Assembly (NCBI GenBank): GCA_018806915.1
Contig: JAGKQI010000031.1
Span: 992,001 to 1,056,000 of the forward strand
DNA: 64,000 bases
Reading direction: 5' to 3'
From: Phytophthora colocasiae
Lineage: Eukaryota; Oomycota; Peronosporomycetes; Peronosporales; Peronosporaceae
Every line of letters begins with the position of its first letter. Position 1 is the first letter of the stretch. Positions 31,451 through 42,489 of this stretch are shown piece by piece. The notes beneath the pieces were generated by a model. The model had not been told where the DNA came from and did no database searches. It saw nothing but the letters and a program-made list of their open reading frames with translations. The translations under genes and the position numbers were made by a program.

Positions 31451-34400
31451 TCAGCAAGCCTCAAGTGACGACTTCCCCCGACTCTCTGGAGCTAAGAACT
31501 TTGACGTCTGGAAGGCCCGAGTCAGTGCATCGCTCGATGGCAAGCATCTGCTCGGTTTCGTCACCAAGAAGGATTACAATGGGCGAAGATGAAGACTCCG
31601 ACGACGACCTGGCTGACTCCGACGGCGACGAAGCTGCCTCCAAACCAAGTTCTCCGGCTGGAATCGACTCGGATGAGGTCGACTTCGAGGAAAGCTCGGA
31701 TGAGCTGCAGCCCAGCGACGATGACGACACTCCGCCATCAAAGAAAACCAAGCGCGCTGATCTTCCCATCGTTCGCCCGTTTGCTGAGCGCGACGCCAGC
31801 CGGGATCGTAAACAAGTCAAGCGACGCAAACCTACACCGCCGTCTGCTCGACACCTTCGTCGTATGGAAGCGCAAACCAAGGCTTTCCTGATGAAGACGA
31901 TGGATGATACTCATATCCGTCTTGTCAAGAACCTGACAACGGCCTTCGACATCTTTCAGGCCATCTGTACCAAGTACGAGGGTGCGGCCTTTCATGGCGA
32001 CCCCTACTTCATCCAGCATTTCCTTATGGAGATCAAGTACGAAGAAGGCGGTGATCTGACCAGCTTCTTCCTTGAGCTGGAAAACGCGATGAAAGCCGCG
32101 TCTGAAGCAACCGAGTCTCCCTTGACCGATGGACAGAAGTCATTATACCTGTTCCACTCGATGCCAAAGACTTGGAAGGATGATCTCCGAGTTTGGAAAG
32201 GTGTGCGGAAGTATATCCCGTACGATGAACTCAAGATGAGTATTGAGACCAAGGTTCGCGAGATCCAAGCTCAAGAACGTTACAGCCGCATCAAAGGGAC
32301 ACCTGAGAGTCTATCGACTCAGGCTGAACGGGCCCTCATTGCTCCTTCTCAGGATTCTGCATTGGCAGTTCAAGCATCTGTCCCCGTTGATGTCTGCAGC
32401 TACTGTCAGAAACCACGCCACAACATCCGACAGTGCCGTGCTCTGCAGAAGGACTTACGTGATGGATGTGTCAAGGCAGGCACTGTTCTTCCTGCCAACT
32501 TCGAGTTACGAGGTCCCAACAACTACCGGTCGCATCCTTACAACAACAATAACCAAGGGCGATTTGGACGTGGAGGTGGATCATGGCACCAAAATGGTCG
32601 CGGCGGTCGTGGTGGTGGACGTGGCCGCGGTAACTACGGTGGAAATCGCAACAACGGCAACAACAACGGAAACAACAACGGAAACAACAACAACGGCAAC
32701 AACAACAACAAATCCTCTCGTCGCGATGAAGGTGGATACGATCAGTCACGCCGCAAAGAGACCCTGATTGCAGTTGTGTCGAATGTACAAACGGCTGCAT
32801 CCGCTATCAGTCTCACGGCGCAACCTAGCCAGGACTTTGATTTCAGCTGGACGATTGACTCAGGTTGCAGCAGCCACGTCACGCAACATGTGGAATGGTT
32901 CAAGACTAAAACACCTGCAAGCGGAGGCATCACTGTCGGTGGAAAATCGCAAGTCCCTATCGAAGCTATTGGTACTGTAGAGCTCCAGATCACGGACTCC
33001 AAGGGCCAACTGCGGACGCTTACGCTTCACGATGTCCTCCTTGCGCCGAAACTGCAGTACAACCTGCTGTCAGTCGCTGCCGGTGTCGACGATGACTTCC
33101 GTTTTGGCTTTAAACGTACTATGTGTACTGTCCAAACAAACCACCGCTTCTCGATCAAGGCGATGAAATCCGCGACATCGAAGCTCTACCAATTCGAAGC
33201 CTCTCCACTGCCGAAGGCCGAAGCTTACGTGGCTACCACAGGTAAGCCGACTCGACTCATGCTACTACACAAACGTCTTGGTCATCCTAACATCCGTGTT
33301 TTACAGGCACTCACTAAAGACCAAGCTCTTCATGGACTGGATGCACCAGCTGTAGTTAGACCAGATTCTTTCTTTTGCACAGCATGTACTTACGCGAAGT
33401 CACACCGCGCTCCTTTTCCATCCAATAGACATGTTGAACGCTCTACTAGCCCCTTACATAAAGTTCACTCTGATATTTGTGGCCCTCTTCCCGTCCCTAG
33501 CCTTGGCGGCTGCCGCTACTTCGTCGTATTCATTGACGACTTCAGTCGCTACATGTTTACCTATCCGATGAAGGCACGTAGTGAACTCTACTTCATGCTA
33601 CAAAGACTTTCGCATGAAAGCTTTGAATATATTCCGAAGTGATGTTCATACTCTTGAATATCTCTTGCCACCGCCGGATGTGGACATCCACGCCTTGCAG
33701 GCTGACAACGCTAAAGAGTACGAGAAACTGGGACGCGTTATTTTTCTAAGTATGGAACGCACGCTCAATTTACCAATGCTTATACACCACAACAGAATGG
33801 TGTTGCGGAACGCCGCATGCGCACAATCATGGAACGTGTACGAGCGCTACTGTTAGATGCCTCGCTCCCCAAACCACTCTGGGCAGAATGTGTTACACAT
33901 GTTACGACACTCCTCAACATGACACCAAGCGCTAACACACAGGATTGCACACCGTTTGAGTTGTGGTACAATCGAAAGCCGACTGTTCAATATCTGAAAG
34001 TGTTTGGCTGTGCTGCGTATGTCCATATCAACGACATCTACAGGGACAAACTTGATCCCCGTGCCAAACTGTGTATCTATCTCGGAATTCCTGAGCACAA
34101 GAAAGGATATCGACTCATGGATGTCAAAACCCATGGTGTCGTTTACAGTCGAGATGTGGTTTTCAATGAGATTGACTTTCCGACTATTGAAAATATTGAG
34201 GTAACGTCGGGACCGCTCCAGCTACCGGATCACCTAACTGAAGCGCCTATTATTGCTGACGAACTTCCAGCATTTGTTCCATCGGAAACACAAGCCTATC
34301 CATCCCAGCCTGAATCTCAGGTAACTCCGTTGTAGAACCACCATCAGCATATACTTCCGCTTAGAACCAGCTTCCTTCTCTTGGGGAGGCTCTGGAACGT

Positions 34401-36179
34401 GGCGTCTTGACATACTCTTTTGTTACGGAGACGCCGTCACAACCGTCGACCACAAGTGTAAAACGCCCACGGTATGACGAAGAAATCGATCTAGGCGCGT
34501 TAAACTCCCTTGAAGACATCCAGGAAGTAGAGGAACGCACATGTCTTGTTCTTAGCCTACTTGCAATTCGTCATGTGCCGGAACCAAAAACGTACCATGC
34601 GGCGATGCGCTCGTCTTATGCAAATAAGTGGCACGCAGCTGCTGACTCGGAATACCAGTCCCTAATGACCAACCAGACGTGGATCCTGGTACCTCCTCCC
34701 AATAACCGCAAAGTACTCCAAAACCGGTGGGTCTTTGTTGTTAAATACACTGGCTCAGGAGAAATCGATCGCTTTAAAGCTCGGTTAGTTATTAAAGGCT
34801 TCTTACAGCAATATGGCGTTGATTACGATGAGATATTTGCCCCCGTCATCCGTATGGAAGTCCTACGCCTGCTACTAACGATTGCAGCTCTTCTTGACTT
34901 TGAAATTCACCAGATGGATGTCAAGACAGCGTTTCTCAACGGAACCCTTGACGAGGAAATATATATGAAACAACCAGAAGGTTTTGTAGTTCCTGGTAAG
35001 GAAGGCCTCGTTTGTAAACTTCTCAAAAGTCTTTACGGTCTTAAACAGGCACCTCGTATCTGGTATCAAACCTTGTCCGCTTTCTTGGAAAGCCTTGGAT
35101 TCCACAAACTGATTAAAGATCGATGTGTTTTCATGGCAACACTCAAAGGCGAGACATGTTACGTAGCAGTCTATGTTGATGACTTACTGATCATTGCACC
35201 AACTGTCAACCTCGTATGTCAGATCAAATCTGCCTTGAACAAAAGATTCTCCATGACAGATTTAGGGGAGGTGAAGTACATTCTCGGCTGGTCAATCGAA
35301 CGAAACCGCGAAGCCCGAACGATATTTATCCACCAACGCAAGTATGCACGCACAGTGTTAGATCGCTTTAAAAACCTTGTAACATATCCAGTGGCAACTC
35401 CATCAGACCGTAATGCCAAAATTACAACTCAAATGCAACCAAATACACAACTTGAAAAAGAGCAAATGGAAGGTATTCCCTACCGTGAAGTTGTAGGTAG
35501 TGTCATGTATCTCATGGTTGGCACAAGACCCGATCTAGCATTCTACATGCGCGATGTCAGCCAATTCCTTGCTAACCCTGGGCAGGAACATTGGAAAGCA
35601 GTGATTAGAGGGCTTAAGTATCTCTCAGGTACAGACGACCTTGGTCTCTTACTGGGAGGGTCAAAGTTGGTCAATGCAGCAAACCTTGCAGACCACCTCA
35701 CGGCGTACACTGATTCAGACTATGCCAATTGCCCTGACACAAGACGCTCTGTTGGTGGCTACATCACTATGGTAGACCAAAGCCCAATCTCCTGGCTTTC
35801 GAGGAAGCACCACACAGTTGTGCTCTCGACAACAGAAGCAGAATACATTGCACTATGTCACTGCATACAGGAGTTAATTTTTCTTAAGCTACTGCTCAAA
35901 GAACTTGGTTTCTTAACCTCAAAAGCAGTCAAGATTCAAGAAGACAATCAAAGCTGTATTAAGATCTCGAATAATCCGGAATTACATGGGAGATCAAAGC
36001 ATATTGATATTCGATATCATTTTGTACAAGAGAAGGTTGAGCGACATGAATTTAGTATTGTATACTGCAACACCAAAGCGATGGTAGCAGACATTTTTAC
36101 TAAAGCGCTTGATAAGCACCAATTTCGAGACTTAAGAAACAAGTTAGGTATGCACTCTCTTGCTAAACTTAACAGTTAA
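31443..36179 (+). pseudogene. Copia element 1 gag-pol, several frameshifts
   Basis: Coding pieces: 31443 to about 31580 (Gag start), a frame ending at 33642, and frames ending at 33856, 34335 and 36179. They include an acidic Gag insertion, the knuckle CSYCQKPRHNIRQC, an arginine/glycine then asparagine/glycine tract, protease IDSGCSSHVT, the integrase zinc-binding start (KRLGHPNIRVL, CTACTYAKS), integrase core pieces, RT with YVDDLLII and RNase H with ADIFTKAL at the end. At least four frame changes are needed. The RT-RNase H frame (34407-36179, 590 codons) is itself uninterrupted. The breaks contrast with the identical LTRs. Confidence 0.85.
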
Positions 36180-37058
36180 GCCTACTTTAAAATACACGAT
36201 AAATTTCATCATTCATATATTACTTCACAACTTATAAAGAGTCACGTAGTAACATGAGTTTTTCCCTTTAAGAGCTTTAACAGTAAAAGGTTTTCTCATT
36301 TACTTACGGTAAGGTTTTATACTCAAAGAGTTTTCCCTGGCACACAGCCGCCAAATTTACATTTACTTTTACACAAAACAAAACGTGAAGAAACAAGAAT
36401 GAAAATATATTTAGAACTTAATCAAAAAGTACAACCGCTGACGAACTGGACAAAGTCGTTTCTGCGACCTTCATTGACCTACTTGTCGACAAATTTACAG
36501 CGTCCTCAAAATCCGTCCTCAACAAGCAGTTAATACGGACACTTCTTACGTCGACGCTGTCGCTCGGTTATGGACCCTTTTGGCAAAGGTGGCCGGTGGT
36601 CGACGGGATTAAATGCTGCGTCGAAATTCGGCACTGTTAATGCCGTAGTCGTTGACTCGGTGTATGTAGATGGACTTGTAGCAGATGAAAAACCTGCTCC
36701 GAGGTCGAAATCGAGCCTGTAGTTGTCTCCGTAACCGTAGCCATTCTTGATGTACCAGTTGGATTGAAACTTGTAAAAGTTGCCTTTGAAATATATTCCA
36801 TAGTTGCTACAGTCCTTACGGGCAACCTGTGCTGACCGATGCATGATCTCTGAAGCTGGCGTTTAATAACTGAGCCCCAGACCAATCTGCACGGTCACCA
36901 CGGTCACCAGTACGGTACAGTAGGTTGTACGAAGTGCCGAGCTCTGGAAATGCTGCACAGGGTCGAATGGCTCTCTTCCCCTTACGCTGGCGTAGTTCTT
37001 CAGACGCAGGAGACGCTGGACTGGCCCCAGGAGCTTATGTACTTGACTTGGAAACGCT

Positions 37059-37118
37059 GTGCACGCTGAGGAAGGGCTGTGCACGCTGAGGAAGGGCTGA
37101 GCACGCTGAGGAAGGGCT
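37059..37118. repeat. 20-bp tandem repeat, three copies
   Basis: GTGCACGCTGAGGAAGGGCT at 37059, 37079 and 37099; the third copy has A for T at position 2. Confidence 0.9.
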
Positions 37119-37426
37119 GTGATGCTTCGGAGTGAGATGAATTGAAAATGAGCTCTACAGTCTTTCATAACATAGCAAGTAGCCTTTGCCTAACTGCAGA
37201 GAGCACGTGGAGACCTGATGGCACCTTTTTAACATGCGTTTCTTAAACGCTTGGCCTCTGTAGATGTAGTAGCCTACGTTGCCACGCACGTGCAGATAAG
37301 ACAACCACATGTATTATATAACTTCAACAATTGTACCCTCATAATTTATGACTGTCAAAACTAATTCGTTTTGAACATTTGGCTCACTTTCTATTCTGCC
37401 ACCTGCTGCACAGGTGGCCAAATGAC

Positions 37427-37478
37427 GATTTGGACTCTGCCTCGCCAGAAAACTGCCCTGGCGAGTAGAGTCCAAATC
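37427..37478. repeat. Fold-back hairpin inside passenger DNA
   Basis: GATTTGGACTCTGCCTCGCC plus AG pairs with the inverted CTGGCGAGTAGAGTCCAAAT plus C around a nine-base loop, with one bulge. Weaker pairing of GGCCAAA with TTTGGCC extends it outward. Confidence 0.8.
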
Positions 37479-37649
37479 CGGTCTCCGTTTGGCCGTAGGG
37501 CCTCTAGGAGCTTCAAAAACGAAAAATACTTGATTTCGTGTAGCCATTTTGTGGATTGACTGAACACTTTTAACAGGGTTTTAGCAGACCAATCAAAACA
37601 CGTATATTTTATTATCCAATGATGTTCCCTGATGTCGATCCAGGGAGGC

Positions 37650-37899
37650 TGTTGAGGTTAGGGCTCGTTCACAGGGACCACCTCTACACCGTGTCTTCTA
37701 TAAACTAATAATGAAGAGACACGGTACTTTTGACTCTAACAAATAATGTACTAAAATGTCTGTGACATCAGTACGTTTCTGAATGCCGCATACTATTTTC
37801 TAGTGAGTAGCTATCTACTTTCTTAAACATTAATCTTACTTCTTCTTTTTCTCTCTTCTACCCTACTTCCTTCAAGCTGCGCCCAAGTTCCCCGCAACA
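37650..37899 (+). repeat. 3' LTR of copia element 1
   Basis: Identical by eye to the 5' LTR and followed by the target copy AAAAC. Confidence 0.95.
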
Positions 37900-38447
37900 A
37901 AAACGATGCGTGGAAGCGTGTCATAGTCGGTCCGGTACCTCCTCATAATCCAACAGTCGATTTTGCCCAATTGACTAATTGAAGTCTGAAGACAACAGGG
38001 AAGAAGAGCTTCATGTAACTCCAACTGTGCAGGCAAACGTGTGGATCATTCTACGTGTTGGCAGTCTGCCTGGCGAGTTTTGCTGGCATCCACACTTGAC
38101 AGTTTTGTCGTAAAAATCCGGTTTTTCTTGCAACCCAATGTTCTACCCGTCTCAATCCTCCATCATATTATAATTCTCTATATATCACTCCTTCAGAGTT
38201 CGTTACTATAGATAGCATCTTATTTGTATCGACTTTTAACAAGTAATAACCTGCACTTTGTCATATTCTACGGTGCAGAATCCAGCCGCAGCGTCTCCAG
38301 GCCAGTGCTCGGACATTACAATAAAGTAATGATCGGCCTGTTCTGTAGAGCAATAGTAAATACTTGTTCCACGAAGAAGGCAATAATAAAGTAATGAGCA
38401 ATAACTAATGTATTGTACTCACTGAGTGTCCGTTTACTGAGTAAAGG
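37900..38447. other. Intergenic, nothing recognised
   Basis: AT-rich sequence after the copia target copy. A short direct repeat, AATAAAGTAATGA, occurs near 38320 and 38387. No gene is supported. Confidence 0.45.
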
Positions 38448-40059
38448 TTACTCTTCTTCGCCCTCAACGCTCGCATCCATGAGCGTGCTGGCATTCCAGT
38501 ACTTCCGATTCACCCGAAGAAACTCGATCATCTCAAAATTCACCGGAAGGAGCGATGAACGTTGAGGCGTCATCACCAGCTTGCACTGCGAGAAGAGCCT
38601 CTCGAACCGATTGCTCGTCGGCGGTATGGCCTTCACCAAAGGGCTGTACTGTGGAGTCGAAGTGACAGGGATGCTGTCAGACTGCAGCAGCGATGTCGCA
38701 AAGTCCTCGCCGCCGAGATGCGCTCTGGTTCTGGCCCCAACGCGACTGTCGTTAGGGGCAGCATCTGCTGATGCAGCCGTAGATTTAAGCGGCTCCAGAG
38801 CTTGTAGCTCCTCCTCTGTTAATTCCCCTTCGCGATTTCCGGCAACCTATATGGATGAAGAGCAAAATATAATTAATTCGAGCAACTCAAATTTTGTTCC
38901 GCAACATAAGTACCTTAACCGCGGCACTCTCGAAAGCAGGCGAGTGGACAATGTTGGCGTCCGGCGACAAATACACAGCCGTAACGGGATACATTTCTGC
39001 AATCTTGTCGAAAAGAACGCGCACAGAGGCCATGGTAAGGGCCTCGTCCTGGAGCTTCTTACAGACGCTGTTAAAGGTTTTTAGCGTCTCATAAAGCGCG
39101 ACAATACGTCGATGCATAGCGGGCTTCGGGATTAGATCGTAGACGGCATCGACGCGCTTGATAGCGTCTCTGATTCGCACATACCGTTCCAGCATCGTAA
39201 AGGTCGAGCTCCAGCGCGTAGCGTTGGCGCGAAGAGGAGCAAGTGGCGTATGGCGACGGAGCTCCGCGCGATTCTTAACAGTCCGGAGTGCCGTCATCAG
39301 CGTGGCCACTGCCGTCACAAGCTCCTCGTGTTCAGTCAAAAACTGATTGGACGCCAGATTGAAACTATGGGACGCACACCCCACCAACGGGACACCGAGA
39401 AGTGTAGCCATGCGCTGATTGGTTGCACAGTTGTCGCCCACTAGAAATTTTAACCTCTCCTCTGATTGGCCGAAAATCGGAAAAATATTCCGAAGGAAGG
39501 AGCAATGGGACTCCGCTGATTGGTCCGCCTCGTCAAGCGGGGCTAACGCAAGTAGATCGTAGTGCACCTCGTTATTACGCCAATATATAGCGATGAGCGC
39601 CACATAGTGCTCCGACAAACACTGCCAGCCATCGAACATGATACCGAATTCCGGTGGGATGTTTGCCGCAATAGCTTTTTCCACTGCCACGGTTGCCACA
39701 CTCAGGTACTTTTTTAGCGTCTTGGAGGAGATGGGCTTTAGACGAGACATTGAACGGGTTAGAGGGTGGTCCACCTCAGACAGCGGCAAGTTGCGGTCGA
39801 CCACCCACTCCATCCAGTGATAGATGTTGGCAATCTTGTCGCTGACAAAGCCGAAAGAGTGTAGGTTGGCGGTCAGCGAGCTTGTATGCGCGACGTAGTC
39901 GGCCTCATAGTCGGGGTGCTTGTCCCTCAAGTGGCTAATGAGGTTACCGTAGCCACTTGAGGGTTGTTGGCGACGCACAGTACCGCAGTACTTGCACTTG
40001 AAGTAGTTGTCAGGTAAGGAAGCGTAGAGAACGCGGCAGATGTCGGAGTTCTTGGTCAT
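38448..40059 (-). CDS. hAT-like transposase with BED finger, intact two-exon gene
   Basis: Exon 1 is 40059-38914 and exon 2 38846-38448, joined in phase across a 67-bp intron (GTACTT..TATAG), giving 514 aa. The N-terminus has a BED-type finger (CKYCG, later HLRDKH). The core has GIMFDGWQCL, FLVGDNCATN, CASHSFNLA and ANATRWSST, the usual hAT blocks. Exon 2 ends with the hAT dimerisation region (SNRFERLFSQCKLV, then RSSLLPVNFEMIEFLRVN). No frameshift or stop is seen. I could not find TIRs or an 8-bp duplication, so it may be an active element or a host-retained transposase gene. Its start faces the 7TM-cyclase gene 410 bp away. Confidence 0.85.
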
Positions 40060-40468
40060 CGCGCACAGTAGAAGAGGGAGGACAGAGGGTCGGAGTTACA
40101 AGTCGAGTTGAAAAGTGAACTACAGGGGTAGAGGGGCTGTTGTGCGGAATACAGAGCTCCACAGCGAAGTGTTCTGGATGACTGGACGGTAGGAGAGCAA
40201 TGAAATATACTTGAACTCAGTATTAAGTCATTTTTCAAGTTGTTCGGGGTTTTACTTGAATTAAGAATGCAAAACTTGCCAATAAATTCATGGGAGAAGA
40301 TTAATACTGGTCAGTTACAAAGAACAATAATATTTATTTTGATAGAAAAATACTATTATTATTTATAATAATACTTTTTTTCCAAGCACTGCTCCAGGCC
40401 GTCATTCTTGGCATTGCCGGCTGTCCACCAAGCATCAACGCCACGACAGCACTACTTGGCACCTCGCC
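40060..40468. promoter_or_regulatory. Divergent intergenic region, hAT-like gene and 7TM-cyclase gene
   Basis: No ORF. An AT-rich block lies at 40320-40380. GTCATTCTTGGCATT at 40401-40415 partly resembles the oomycete initiator and lies about 60 bp before the plus-strand ATG. Confidence 0.35.
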
Positions 40469-42385
40469 ATGACGACGGCGGAGGGTGTGTGGGTGCGCAA
40501 TTCCTCGGTCAATATGGCCTGGATGTACACGTACTGCCTCACGCTCTTCTTTTCCTGTAGTATGACGATGCTAGCCGCCTACCACATGCGCAAACTGGGC
40601 GGAGACATGTTCCGTTCTACTGTGCGCTTCGTCATCGCCATGTTCCTCTTCTGTAGTACTCTACATGCCGTAGCAGGCGGTGTGTTCTACGCGTATTTAA
40701 TCCACGCCATCAAAAGGGTTATTGACCAGGTTAATGACCAATCAGGCTCCGGTTCGGACGACACGCAAGCGGAGGTCGCAGTGAGTTCATTGCTGCATAA
40801 TGACAGCAAAGGAGACGGCGGAGAAGCTGCATATATTACCAAGTTGACGCAAGACGATGTCCCGTTAAGTACGGCTTTGACGGGTTTATTACTTGCGGAA
40901 AATCTCTTCTTCATTTTAAGTGCCTATTGGATTTTTTTACTGTCAAGAGAATTATTCAAGTTGGCCATGAGGACGTTAGACCGAGGCGAGGAGAACGAGA
41001 AGGCTACAATAGTTAAATACGTGTGGAGAGGATGGGTTATTGTGGGGTTATTTCTCGGCGCAGGTCTGGCTATTGTCATTGTTCATGATGGCTACAACCG
41101 CACGTACAAATACCTAAGTTTTGTGGAACTTGGAGGACTTATCTTCTCCGTATTTTACGCCACAGGAGCACTGGTGGTACTGAGATTTTCAGGAAGGAAA
41201 CACGAACATATTCACGGAGTTGTCATGGCGTCACCATTGTATCGAAGACTTAAGTTATTGATGATCGTGTGCGCCATTTTCACACTTCCCTACTGTTTTT
41301 TACAAGTGGGATTGTTATGTATGCCCCAGGACCAAGTTGACGCGATTCCAGACTACTTGGTCGGAATTGTGACGATGCTTTACTATTTGTTTGGCGCAGC
41401 ACAGGCGCTAGTTATGGGCGGGAGTCAACAGTGTTGTATCCGGATGCTGTCTCCAATTATCCCCACTCACGTAAAGAATTCCCCTGAATGGGCGAATCTA
41501 CGAGCCAACAGAAGACACGACTCTTACGCTACGTACGAAGCAACTGCCCCACCGGATAAGCCGGTATTTGTGAACACAGATATTGAAGGATCCAGTGCAT
41601 TGTGGGCACAGGCACCGGAATCTGTTATTGATACAGCACAGGACCTTCACGACGACTTGCTACGGTCTTTACTACCTAAGTATAATGGATACGAGATCAC
41701 GACGGCCGGAGACGCGTTCCAATTGGCTTTTCATCGGATTCCAGACGCTGTGAACTACTGTCTCGAAGTCCAGATCGAGTTACTTCACGTGAAGTGGCCA
41801 TCCGAACTGGAAGGTCTTGTGCCGTCTGTGAAGACGGAAGTTGCGCTTGGTCTTAAGCCGCAGCTACTTTTCCGAGGAATTCGAGTGCGAATGGGTATTC
41901 ACGATACAAATGTGGGGGAGGAGGGTAATTTGATCAAGCAAACGCACCGTGTGACTGGCAAAGCTCTTTACATCGGAGCTTCGGAGTACATTGGTCGTGA
42001 GATTGGCGATGTTGGCTTTGGAGGTCAGATTATCGTCTCGAGACGAGTAGCTTCGTGGCTGCAGACTAACAACAACGCATCCAGAATAATGACACCGTTC
42101 CGGTTGGATTATTACGGGACGCACCCGGTAAACCAGCTAGAAATCGACATTGAATTGCACGAGATCACGCCCAAGATCCTCAAGATGAGACGTAAAATCT
42201 TCCGAAAGCGAAAGGAGATCATAGAAGGAAAAATTCGAGATGAAAGCGTTCGGGGCACAGATACAGAGGATCCGACGCCAGATGAAGACAATTCTAGCGC
42301 AGAGTATTCTTGCCAGCGTACACCCACCGCTCGGTTCCGAGAGAAGATGCCAACTGTGATTTGGCAGACAATAGGAGACAGATAG
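40469..42385 (+). CDS. GPCR-like seven-helix protein fused to a class III cyclase domain
   Basis: Single-exon 638-aa protein. Seven hydrophobic spans lie about residues 18-38, 50-80, 134-163, 188-206, 216-238, 261-284 and 295-316, with a polar loop (81-133) between spans 2 and 3. The C-terminal half is a class III nucleotide cyclase domain nearest in pattern to the fungal and trypanosomatid type: NTDIEGSSALW (metal Asp371), EITTAGDAFQ (metal Asp415) and RVRMGIH. By-eye alignment places T411, R494, Y501 and S505 where active adenylyl cyclases have Lys, Asp, Asn and Arg. Oomycetes are known for GPCR-bigrams, receptors fused to signalling domains. I infer a plasma-membrane sensor whose cyclase half is unusual or regulatory. 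A charged tail follows. Confidence 0.85.
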   Translation: MTTAEGVWVRNSSVNMAWMYTYCLTLFFSCSMTMLAAYHMRKLGGDMFRSTVRFVIAMFLFCSTLHAVAGGVFYAYLIHAIKRVIDQVNDQSGSGSDDTQAEVAVSSLLHNDSKGDGGEAAYITKLTQDDVPLSTALTGLLLAENLFFILSAYWIFLLSRELFKLAMRTLDRGEENEKATIVKYVWRGWVIVGLFLGAGLAIVIVHDGYNRTYKYLSFVELGGLIFSVFYATGALVVLRFSGRKHEHIHGVVMASPLYRRLKLLMIVCAIFTLPYCFLQVGLLCMPQDQVDAIPDYLVGIVTMLYYLFGAAQALVMGGSQQCCIRMLSPIIPTHVKNSPEWANLRANRRHDSYATYEATAPPDKPVFVNTDIEGSSALWAQAPESVIDTAQDLHDDLLRSLLPKYNGYEITTAGDAFQLAFHRIPDAVNYCLEVQIELLHVKWPSELEGLVPSVKTEVALGLKPQLLFRGIRVRMGIHDTNVGEEGNLIKQTHRVTGKALYIGASEYIGREIGDVGFGGQIIVSRRVASWLQTNNNASRIMTPFRLDYYGTHPVNQLEIDIELHEITPKILKMRRKIFRKRKEIIEGKIRDESVRGTDTEDPTPDEDNSSAEYSCQRTPTARFREKMPTVIWQTIGDR

Positions 42386-42489
42386 AGACATTATTTATTC
42401 AGGCAAGTTTTGCAAACAGTTCTTAGAGTTTCGCCATTGTTTTGTTATTGCGGTAGTTTTTTGGAAGGAGATGGACATATTCTCTGCGT

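Larger units (their letters stand above)
36350..37649. other. Passenger DNA between copia pol and its 3' LTR
   Basis: Normal copia 3' sequence seems to end near 36340 (GAGTTTTCCCTGG). The rest holds minus-strand frames, the best being 36844-36530 (104 codons, with YGIYFKGNFYKFQSNWYIKN and a polar tail), with another upstream to 37168. They look like two exons of a captured host gene, but no family was recognised. A 20-bp tandem repeat and a fold-back hairpin are also inside. Copia element 2 has only 31 bp in the equivalent place. Confidence 0.55.
31189..37899 (+). mobile_element. Ty1/copia LTR retrotransposon with identical LTRs, broken ORFs and passenger DNA
   Basis: Two 250-bp LTRs that look identical base for base bound a 6.7-kb element with 5-bp target duplications AAAAC (31184-31188 and 37900-37904). 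Gene order is gag, protease, integrase, RT, RNase H, the copia order. A purine-rich AGGGAGG lies just before the 3' LTR. About 1.3 kb between the end of pol and the 3' LTR is not retrotransposon sequence by eye. Confidence 0.95.
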
